Source of the DNA: Myxococcales bacterium UBA1660
GTDB taxonomy: Bacteria > Myxococcota_A > Polyangia > Polyangiales > Houyiibacteriaceae
DNA: 64,000 nt
Direction of reading: 5' to 3'
Assembly (NCBI GenBank): GCA_002320815.1
Contig: DCLA01000072.1
Location: forward strand, 1-64,000
The notes under the pieces were generated by a model that saw only the letters and a list, made by a program, of their open reading frames with translations, was not told the DNA's origin and ran no database searches. Of the stretch, positions 10,750 through 17,778 are shown in pieces. The position numbers were made by a program, and so were the translations under genes. The stretch's first letter is position 1; every line of letters starts with the position of its first letter.

Positions 10750-10784
10750 TTGACCCCACCGGGTGCCCGGGGCAGGTTCGCGAC

Positions 10785-11141
10785 GTGACGGTTCAGGTCT
10801 ACCAGTATCCCAAGTGCAGCACCTGTCGGAAGGCGCTGAAGTGGCTCGACGAGCACGGCGTGGACTACGCCGCGACCGACATCACCGCGAAGCCGCCCTC
10901 GAAGACCGCGCTGAAGCGCATCTGGAAGGCGAGCGGGCTCCCGCTGCGCAAGCTCTTCAACACGTCGGGGCAGTCGTACCGCGGTGGCGGCTTCAAGGAG
11001 AAGCTGCCCACCATGAGCGAGGACGAGCAGCTCGCCGCCCTGGCGGCCGACGGGAAGCTCATCAAGCGCCCGCTGGTCGTGGGCGACGACTTCGCGCTGG
11101 TCGGCTTCTCCGCCGACGCCTACGCCGACCGTTTCGGCTGA
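10785..11141 (+). CDS. Spx/ArsC/YffB-family thioredoxin-fold protein
   Basis: A 118-residue cytoplasmic protein of the ArsC/Spx superfamily. The N-terminus VYQYPKCSTCRKALKWLDEHG contains the CxxC motif, and the C-terminal half has the family's KRPLVVGDDFALVGF segment. The start must be GTG 10785, since no in-frame ATG precedes the CxxC. Members are arsenate reductase-like reductases or RNA-polymerase-binding regulators; lone Gram-negative copies such as YffB have no settled role. Only nine bases separate it from the arrestin-like gene, so the two are probably co-transcribed. Confidence 0.85.
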   Translation: MTVQVYQYPKCSTCRKALKWLDEHGVDYAATDITAKPPSKTALKRIWKASGLPLRKLFNTSGQSYRGGGFKEKLPTMSEDEQLAALAADGKLIKRPLVVGDDFALVGFSADAYADRFG

Positions 11142-11150
11142 CGGCGCCGG

Positions 11151-12827
11151 GTGGGGCTCCTCGATCGGCTGCGGCCCCGGATCGCGCTCTCCACGGCGCC
11201 CGCCGCGCCGTCGGTCGTCACCGAGCAGCTGGTCCTCGAGGTCGCCATCGACGCGCCGCGGGCCGAGCGCGTCGACCGCGTCGAGGTCTGGCTGACCCAG
11301 ACGGTGCGGGTGCCCGGCGGCTCGAGCGAGACCAGCCGGGTCTACCTCGTGCTGGCCAAGGGGCATCGGCTGCGGCGCGGGACCCAGCGGCTACGGCGGT
11401 CGGTGCGCATGCCGCAGGAGATCCTCGCCGACCACGACGGCGAGCGCATCGGCGTGGAGACGATCGCCGAGGTGCGGCTGGTGCGGCCCTGGCGGGTCGA
11501 CGCGCGGCGCCGTTTTCGGCTCCGGATCGCGGCGCCCCCGGCGGCGCCCGAGGTCACGCCGCGAGCGTTCACCACTCTCCGGGACGGCGACGCTCCGCGC
11601 CTGGAGGCGGCCATCGACCGGGACCAGCTGGTGCCGGGAGGAACCGTCGCCGGTCGGGTGGGGATGCTCGGCGGCGACGCGGACTCGGTGAGCGTCACCC
11701 TGCGGGCTCGAGAGTCCTGGGACGGACGCACCACCGACGGGCACTCGTGGGCCATCACCCTGCCGGGCCCGGTGGTCGCGGGAGCCTCGGCGGCCTTCGC
11801 CTTCGGCGTCCCGGCGGCGGCGGTCCCCGGATACACCACGGCGCGCTCGGGGCTGCGGTGGGAGCTGGTCGTCCACGCCGAGCGGCGCCTGGCTCGGGAT
11901 CTGACGCTGACCATCCCGGTGACCCTGGTGCGCGGCGAGCCGGACCCGTCGGTCGGCGCGGCTCCCCTGGTCGGTGGCGAACGGGTGGCCCGACTCTGGG
12001 ATGGGGTCGCCCGGGACCACGGGGCGGGCTTCGACGGCGTGGGGATCTCGGCGACGGTGGGGACGTGCCGAGTCCGGGTGGAGCCCGACGAGGGCGGCGC
12101 CGGCGTGCGCGCGGTGGTGGAACACCCGGATCTGGGTCTCGACCTGCGAGTCGGGAGCCGCCGCGGGCTGCGGCGGATCTGGGCCAGCCGGCCCCAGGAG
12201 TCCTGGGGAGGCGCGGGTCGCTCGCTGGAATGCCGCGAGCCGCATCAAGGCCGCGCATACGCCGAGCAAGTACTGGCGCCCGCCGGCGCGCTCTTGGTCC
12301 AGGCGGGGGACCTGCGGGCGGAGCTCTTCGCGTCCGGGGCCGGCGACGACGCACGCCTCGTCGCGCGCTCGCTCGCGGCGGCGATCGGGCTCGCCGAGCG
12401 CTACGAAGCGGCGGCGCCGACGGTGCCGATGCCCAGCGCCTTCGCGGGGACCCGCGCCGCCTTCCTGCGCGCGGCGGACGATCACGACGCGCGCTTCGCG
12501 CCGGGCCGACCACGGCTCGCGGCTCGGGACGGCAGCTGGTCCGCGGAGGTGCGCGGCGAGCGGCTGGTGGTGACCGTTCGGGCACCGAGCCCCATCGACG
12601 CCGCGCACCATCTGGACACCGCGCGGCCGAGCGAGCCCGAGCTGCCGCGGGATGCCCGCGGGCCCTTCGCGCGTCTGCGCGCCCGGGGCGGTCGGCTCCG
12701 GGTCTCCGGCGGCGAGGGCACCCTCGAAGGGCCGGTGGTGTCCGACCCCGAAGAGTGGCTCGCGGTGGTGACGGACCTCCGGGCGCTCTTGCGCGTGTTG
12801 CGTACCGAGACGGGCCCCTACCGCTGA
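11151..12827 (+). CDS. Arrestin-fold-like protein of unknown function
   Basis: A 558-residue protein. The N-terminal ~260 residues are made of beta-strands in a two-lobed arrangement (VVTEQLVLEVAIDAP...VEVWLTQTVRVPGGSS, later DQLVPGGTVAGRVGML and VPGYTTARSGLRWELVVHAE). This looks like bacterial arrestin-like/Spo0M-type proteins. The C-terminal ~290 residues are alpha/beta, Arg/Ala rich, and unassigned. No signal peptide or membrane segment is seen. The start is GTG 11151, nine bases after the Spx-like gene. The arrestin resemblance is by pattern only. It ends three bases before the convergent LuxR gene. Confidence 0.6.
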   Translation: MGLLDRLRPRIALSTAPAAPSVVTEQLVLEVAIDAPRAERVDRVEVWLTQTVRVPGGSSETSRVYLVLAKGHRLRRGTQRLRRSVRMPQEILADHDGERIGVETIAEVRLVRPWRVDARRRFRLRIAAPPAAPEVTPRAFTTLRDGDAPRLEAAIDRDQLVPGGTVAGRVGMLGGDADSVSVTLRARESWDGRTTDGHSWAITLPGPVVAGASAAFAFGVPAAAVPGYTTARSGLRWELVVHAERRLARDLTLTIPVTLVRGEPDPSVGAAPLVGGERVARLWDGVARDHGAGFDGVGISATVGTCRVRVEPDEGGAGVRAVVEHPDLGLDLRVGSRRGLRRIWASRPQESWGGAGRSLECREPHQGRAYAEQVLAPAGALLVQAGDLRAELFASGAGDDARLVARSLAAAIGLAERYEAAAPTVPMPSAFAGTRAAFLRAADDHDARFAPGRPRLAARDGSWSAEVRGERLVVTVRAPSPIDAAHHLDTARPSEPELPRDARGPFARLRARGGRLRVSGGEGTLEGPVVSDPEEWLAVVTDLRALLRVLRTETGPYR

Positions 12828-12830
12828 CGC

Positions 12831-13556
12831 TCAGCGGAGGACGGCCAGCCGAACCACCTCCGCCCGATTGGCCGCGCCGAGCCGCCGGCGGACCTTGGCG
12901 AGCAGGTTGCGGACCGTGTGCGGCGAGATCCCCAAGGCCGCGCCGATGGCCTCGTTGGTGTGGCCCAGCGCGACGTGCTCCACGATCTCGCGCTGGCGCG
13001 CCGTGAGCCGCTGGTCGCGGCAGACCACCTCGTCGCGCAGGCCGGTCAGCGGGACCGGTCGTCGATGGAAGGCGTCGCCCAGGGCGAGCACCGGGACCAG
13101 AGGCTTCACCCGGTCGCGCTCCCGGGCGGAGAACCCGGGGTCGCTGCGGCGGAGCAGGAAGATCACCGCGATGATCGCGCCCTGCACCTCGAGGTGGAGG
13201 CCCATCAGGCTGCGCGCACCCAGCGGGCGCTCGACCAGGCGCCGGTAGCGCGTTCGCGCGGCGCCCCGAAAGGCGTCGGCGTCGATGGCCACGCCGCCGT
13301 GCTCGGCGGCGGCGCCGCGTAGCGGAGCGAGCTCGACCGCCAGGTCGTCCCAGCGGGTCCGGGTGGCCTCGACGCGGGCGAGGTCCACGCCGACGGCCAC
13401 CGCGTTTGCGAAGGGCGCGCGGGGCGACATCTCGTGGAAGAGCGCGCCGTCGAAAGCGACGATTTCGCGGAGCCCCTCGAGCGCCGTCCGCCGCCACGCT
13501 CGCAGATCCGCGGCGTCGGTCGCGGCGCGGGCCAGGCGGGAGAGCGCGTCGGACAT
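12831..13556 (-). CDS. LuxR-family transcriptional regulator
   Basis: A 241-residue regulator. Residues ~1-160 form a GAF-like sensory region without clear ligand residues. Residues ~178-240 are a LuxR/FixJ helix-turn-helix (LTARQREIVEHVALGHTNEAIGAALGISPHTVRNLLAKVRRRLGA). It diverges from the haloalkane-dehalogenase-like gene with 66 bases between start codons, making that gene a natural candidate target. No conserved receiver Asp is present, so it is not a classical response regulator. Confidence 0.88.
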   Translation of the reverse strand: MSDALSRLARAATDAADLRAWRRTALEGLREIVAFDGALFHEMSPRAPFANAVAVGVDLARVEATRTRWDDLAVELAPLRGAAAEHGGVAIDADAFRGAARTRYRRLVERPLGARSLMGLHLEVQGAIIAVIFLLRRSDPGFSARERDRVKPLVPVLALGDAFHRRPVPLTGLRDEVVCRDQRLTARQREIVEHVALGHTNEAIGAALGISPHTVRNLLAKVRRRLGAANRAEVVRLAVLR

Positions 13557-13622
13557 CGTAGTACGAACGTACCACGGCTCCGGGGCACCGGTCGCCGCAC
13601 CCTCGGGTCAGGAGGCAACCCC

Positions 13623-14510
13623 ATGACCACGACCGCGCTGACCCTCGAGAACCCCCACTGGCTCCAGCCCATCGACTTCCCCTTCCGAACCCGGCGCCTG
13701 GCCATCGAAGGCCATGAGCTCTCGTTCGTCGACGAGGGGTCGGGCTCTCCCCTGCTCTTCGTCCACGGGACGCCCTCGTGGTCCTTCGAATGGCGCCACG
13801 CGATCCGCGCGCTGCGCGACCGGCACCGCTGCGTCGCGCCGGACCACCTGGGGTTCGGGCTCTCGGCCAAGCCCGCGGACGGCACCTACTGGCCCGCGGA
13901 CCACGCCCGCCGTCTCCGTGAGCTGGTGGTGCGCCTGGACCTCCGCGACGTGACCCTGGTGGTCCACGACTTCGGCGGACCCATCGGCCTGCCGCTCGCG
14001 CTGAACGAGCCGGATCGGATCCGCTCGGTGGTGGTGGTGAACTCCTGGATGTGGCCGCTCGGGGACGACCCCACCGCAGCCCGCATCGCGCGCTTCGTGC
14101 GGAGCCCGTTGGGGCGGCTCTTCTACCTCTGGCTGGACGGGTCGCCGCGGTGGCTCTTGCCGGCGACCTTCGCCGACCGCTCCCGGCTGAGCGCGGAGAC
14201 CCACCGCGCCTACCGGGCCCCCTTCCGCAGTCGCCACGAGCGCCGCGGCCCGTGGACCCTCGGGCGGGCGCTGGGCGAGTGCGACGACTACTACGGAGCC
14301 CTGTGGGAGCGTCGCGCCGTGCTGGGGGCCAAGCCGCTCCAGTTGGTCTGGGGGATGGCCGACCCGACCTTCGACGAAGCCCACCTGGACCGCTGGCGCG
14401 TGGCCTTTCCCCAAGCGACCGTCACGCGCTTGCCCGGGGTCGGTCACTTCCCCCAGGAGGAGGCCCCCGACGCGCTGGCGACCGCCGTCGCCGCGGCGGC
14501 GCGCCGATGA
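13623..14510 (+). CDS. Haloalkane dehalogenase-like alpha/beta hydrolase
   Basis: A 295-residue alpha/beta hydrolase. Nucleophile elbow VVHDFGGPIG gives Asp116 as nucleophile, as in haloalkane dehalogenases and epoxide hydrolases. The oxyanion/halide segment HGTPSWSFEW has W53. The acid is probably D247 (WGMADPTF) and the base H275 (GVGHFPQEE). In haloalkane dehalogenases the residue after the nucleophile is usually Trp, a halide ligand; here it is Phe117, so the substrate class is open. The start is ATG 13623. The 3' end overlaps the convergent gene by 89 bases. Confidence 0.8.
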   Translation: MTTTALTLENPHWLQPIDFPFRTRRLAIEGHELSFVDEGSGSPLLFVHGTPSWSFEWRHAIRALRDRHRCVAPDHLGFGLSAKPADGTYWPADHARRLRELVVRLDLRDVTLVVHDFGGPIGLPLALNEPDRIRSVVVVNSWMWPLGDDPTAARIARFVRSPLGRLFYLWLDGSPRWLLPATFADRSRLSAETHRAYRAPFRSRHERRGPWTLGRALGECDDYYGALWERRAVLGAKPLQLVWGMADPTFDEAHLDRWRVAFPQATVTRLPGVGHFPQEEAPDALATAVAAAARR

Positions 14511-15981
14511 AGAGCACGAGCAGCAGCACTCCGTAGCCGGCGAAGGGCGCGGCGAACCCCAGGATCACCACGGCGGCGCCGCCGCCGAGCACGACGGCGA
14601 GCGCTCGCCGGGGGTGCCGGTACGGCCAGCGCCAACGGCGCCGCAGGCGGAGACTCCCGAGGAGCGCCAGGAGGAACCCGAGCAGCATCACCCCCAAGGC
14701 CACGCCGACGAGGGCAGGCAGTCGTCCGCCGGCGGTCACCGGCATCCCCTCGGCGGGTTGGGTCGTCAGGAACTGCAGGATGGCCGCTTCGCCCAGGAAG
14801 GGGGCGGCGGGGTGACTGAAGAGGCGCGGGAAGCGGAGCCCGCCGTCCAGGGTGGGCCACCCGGTCGCCACCATCTGGGCGGAGAGGGGGTAGGCGTGGT
14901 CGAAGCGCCCCATCCGGCGCGCGGCGCCGACGCCGAAGGCGCTGGCCGAGGTGCCGAAGCCATCGAGGATGGGGCCGGCGTCGATCTCGAAGGTCCACTC
15001 ACCGTGGCCCGAGCCCGCCTCGTACTCGCGGAAGCCGGCGGCCCACCCGCGGTCCTGCCAGAAGAGGCGCTCGTGGGTGCCGTACCAGCGCTCGGCGTCG
15101 GCGGGCCAGAGCTCCGGCGCATAGATGCCCACCCAGGAGTTCCCGATGCCGCGGCCCGGCTGAACGGGCGCCGGCGAGCCGGGGCGGAGGTCGACCCGGA
15201 AGCGCACCAGGTCGTGGTCGTCGGTGTAGGGCGGCAGGAAGGCGCGCCGGGCCCGTTGGGCGAACGCCGAGTGGTCGGTGCCCAACACGGCGTCGGCGCG
15301 CCGGATGTAGGCGACGGCGGCGAGCACGTCGATGGGATAGGTCTCGCCGGGGTAGTCCTCCAGGACGCCGTGGGCCGAGGCGTCGAGGTCGGCGGCCAGG
15401 GTCTCCACCTGGTCTCGGAGGAACGCAGCGCGGCGCGCGTCGCCGGTGATGGCCTGGTACTCGGTCAGCCCGCTGATGAGCAGCGAGCGGAAGAAGACGT
15501 TGCGGTCGTGGAGATAGTCGTCGCCCCAGTGGGTGCGGACCCAGGTGTGGTGGCTCGGGTCCATGAGGAGATCCCGCGCGGCCTCGACGCTCTCCCGCGC
15601 GTAGCCGATGTCGACCCCCTCGGCCTGCAGGGCGGCGGTGGCCTGGAGGTAGAAGACGCAGGTGAAGATGGGCCACTCGGTGGTGGGGACGTCGTGGAGC
15701 GGCGCGTGCGCGGCCTCGCCGCTGCGGATCCTCTCACGCGCCCAGGGGGCCAAGCGCGCGCTGAGGCTCTCGTGCAGCGCGAGCGCGCGCCGGGGGATCC
15801 CGGGACCGGCGAGGGCGGGATCGTTCAGGTCGCGGACCACCAACGCGGCGGGCGCGAGGAAGAGCTCGATGGCGGTCAGGAGCGCGAGGAGCGCCAGGAA
15901 GGCCAGCGCCCATCGGGCGAGACGGTCGGCGCGGGGAGCGCGGTCGGTGGGGGGCGGAGGTGAGCTCGACGAGGTGGGCAT
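14422..15981 (-). CDS. Membrane-anchored protein with probable alpha/alpha-barrel domain
   Basis: A 519-residue protein of unrecognised family. It has an N-terminal membrane helix (residues ~22-46), a large helical extracytoplasmic domain rich in Trp/Tyr/Asp motifs (TEWPIFTCVFYLQA, DDYLHDRNVFFRSLL, EDYPGETYPIDVLA, GIGNSWVGIYAPELW, EIDAGPILDGFGTSAS) and two C-terminal hydrophobic segments (~430-455 and 475-505). The pattern recalls helical-hairpin barrel enzymes of the glycosidase or linalool dehydratase/isomerase type, which is only a suggestion. The last ~30 residues are Arg/Pro rich and lie antisense to the end of the hydrolase gene; the true stop could not be placed otherwise. Confidence 0.7.
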   Translation of the reverse strand: MPTSSSSPPPPTDRAPRADRLARWALAFLALLALLTAIELFLAPAALVVRDLNDPALAGPGIPRRALALHESLSARLAPWARERIRSGEAAHAPLHDVPTTEWPIFTCVFYLQATAALQAEGVDIGYARESVEAARDLLMDPSHHTWVRTHWGDDYLHDRNVFFRSLLISGLTEYQAITGDARRAAFLRDQVETLAADLDASAHGVLEDYPGETYPIDVLAAVAYIRRADAVLGTDHSAFAQRARRAFLPPYTDDHDLVRFRVDLRPGSPAPVQPGRGIGNSWVGIYAPELWPADAERWYGTHERLFWQDRGWAAGFREYEAGSGHGEWTFEIDAGPILDGFGTSASAFGVGAARRMGRFDHAYPLSAQMVATGWPTLDGGLRFPRLFSHPAAPFLGEAAILQFLTTQPAEGMPVTAGGRLPALVGVALGVMLLGFLLALLGSLRLRRRWRWPYRHPRRALAVVLGGGAAVVILGFAAPFAGYGVLLLVLFIGAPPRRRRSPARRGPPPGGSDRPRASA

Positions 15982-16069
15982 GACCTCAGCCTGCGGCGCC
16001 GGACGGGGGCGGGGAGCGGGCGTGGGATCGAGCGGTCGCTGCCGGTGCCCGAGCGGTCGCGAAGGCGCC

Positions 16070-16762
16070 TCAGCGGCTCAAGCGTCGGCGCAGATCCCGG
16101 GCGGCCTGCCTCGCTACGGGCACCTGGTCGCCATTGCGCATCACCGCGAGGTAGCCGCCGCTGGGCTGGGGTTGGAGCCGCTCGACGTGGGCGAGGCTCA
16201 CCAGCGCCCGGCGGTGGACCCGTACGAAGTCGTCATGGCCGGTGAGGCGGCGCTCGAGGTCGGCCAAGGGCTCGCTGCTGAGCCAGCGGCCCTCGTCGCC
16301 GAAGACGGTGACCAGGGTCCCGTCGAAGGTCGCGTGGGAGATGGCCGCGATGGCGACCAGGTGGACCTCGTCGCCCACGGTGAGGGCCAGCCGGGTCGCT
16401 GGCTCCCGCCGACCGCGCACCCGGTCCAGCGCGTCGTCGAGGGCCTCGAGGGCGACGGGCTTCAAGAGGTAGTGGACGGCACCGCGCGCGAAGGCCGCCA
16501 CGGCGTGCTTCTCGTGGGCGGTCACGAAGATCACCGGGACGCCGCGGCGCCGGGCCATGGCGGCCAGCTCGAGGCCGTCCACGCCGGGCATGTCGATGTC
16601 CAGGAGCGCCACGTCGACCGACGCCGGGTCCATCGTGGGCAGGAACGCCTCGGCGCTGGCGTGTTCGCCGACGACCTCGACGTCGCCCAGGGTCTCCAGG
16701 AGCCGCCGGAGCCGCTTCCGGGCCATCTTCTCGTCGTCGACGAAGGCGACACGCAGGGTCAT
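16070..16762 (-). CDS. LytTR-family response regulator (AlgR/LytR type)
   Basis: A 230-residue response regulator. The receiver domain (residues 1-120) has D9/D10, phospho-acceptor D55 in VALLDIDMPG, and K102 in HYLLKPV. A C-terminal LytTR DNA-binding domain follows (HDDFVRVHRRALVSLAHVERL). The start is ATG 16762, overlapping the upstream sensor kinase by four bases (ATGA). Such pairs often control envelope or extracellular functions; the targets are unknown here. Confidence 0.92.
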   Translation of the reverse strand: MTLRVAFVDDEKMARKRLRRLLETLGDVEVVGEHASAEAFLPTMDPASVDVALLDIDMPGVDGLELAAMARRRGVPVIFVTAHEKHAVAAFARGAVHYLLKPVALEALDDALDRVRGRREPATRLALTVGDEVHLVAIAAISHATFDGTLVTVFGDEGRWLSSEPLADLERRLTGHDDFVRVHRRALVSLAHVERLQPQPSGGYLAVMRNGDQVPVARQAARDLRRRLSR

Positions 16763-17766
16763 GGGCGGGGCTCCGGCGGGAGGTGCACCTGGGCGAGGGT
16801 ACCCGGGATGCCCGCGTGGTCCCGGGCTTCCACCGCCAGCGCCGCCCCGTCGCCGTAGGCGAGCTCCAGCCGGCGCCGCGTGGTTGCGATCCCGGTGCCG
16901 CCCTCGCGAGGACCCGCGTAGGCCCCGGAGTTCCAGAGCCGAAAGACCATCGCGCCCTCGGTGGCCTCGAGGCTCATGTACGTCGGCGCCCGGGCGTCGC
17001 CGTGGGTGAGCGCGTTCTCGAAGAGCGGCAGCAGCACCAGCGGCGGCACCGGCAGGGCGCGGTTCGGCGCCAGGTCGGTGATCAGTCGGTGGCGTTCGTC
17101 GTCCCGGAGCGCGTGGAGCCGGTGGAGCGCCGCCAGCACCTCGAGCTCCCGGGCGAGGGGCCAGCTCGGCTCCCGGATCCCATCGAAGAGGAGGCGGAGC
17201 ATCTGCGCGAGCTCCAGCAGGGCGCGCTCGGCCACGAGGGGATCCTCCCGGCACCACTCGGCGATGGCGCCCAGGGTGTTGAAGAGGAAGTGGGGATCGA
17301 GGTGCTGGCGGAGGGCCAGGAGCCGGGCGTCCTCGACCTCCCGCGCGAGGGCCGCGCCCCGATCGGAGACGCGGACCAGGTCGGCGTCGAGGTCGATGTC
17401 GCGCGCGAGGATCCACCCCGCGAGGAGGACCAGCACGAAGATGGCGGGGGCCGCCGGCGGGTGCGCGACGTAGGGCTCCCGGTCCCACAGCAGCAGGGGG
17501 CCGCCACAGGCGAGGGCGGTCAGCGCGGCCGCGACGAGCCCGAGGACGAGTTGCCGCGCGGGCTGGGGACGACGCCGCACCCACCGGGCGACCGCCGGGA
17601 CCAGGAGCGCGAAGAGCAGCACCACCAGCATCAGCAGCCCTGTGAGCCGAAGGTCCCGGGTCGCGAGCGCCTCGGTGGCCACGAAGGCCATACCCGCCAG
17701 CGCGAGGGGGAGGGTCCGCCGCGGTGCCGCGAGGGCCTGCAAAGTGCTGGGAAGAGAGCCGCTCAT
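16759..17766 (-). CDS. LytS-type sensor histidine kinase (HisKA_3-less, His_kinase family)
   Basis: A 335-residue inner-membrane kinase. Four hydrophobic segments occupy residues ~15-150 with no large periplasmic domain. The internal kinase region has the His_kinase signature LRQHLDPHFLFNTLGAIAEW, where the His of PHFLFN is the phospho-acceptor, and a C-terminal HATPase with N box PLFENALTHG and GGTGIATTRRRL. The partner is the LytTR regulator overlapping downstream. Its ATG is only 12 bases from the ATG of the divergent membrane protein gene. Confidence 0.9.
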   Translation of the reverse strand: MSGSLPSTLQALAAPRRTLPLALAGMAFVATEALATRDLRLTGLLMLVVLLFALLVPAVARWVRRRPQPARQLVLGLVAAALTALACGGPLLLWDREPYVAHPPAAPAIFVLVLLAGWILARDIDLDADLVRVSDRGAALAREVEDARLLALRQHLDPHFLFNTLGAIAEWCREDPLVAERALLELAQMLRLLFDGIREPSWPLARELEVLAALHRLHALRDDERHRLITDLAPNRALPVPPLVLLPLFENALTHGDARAPTYMSLEATEGAMVFRLWNSGAYAGPREGGTGIATTRRRLELAYGDGAALAVEARDHAGIPGTLAQVHLPPEPRP

Positions 17767-17778
17767 GGGCGCTGGAGT

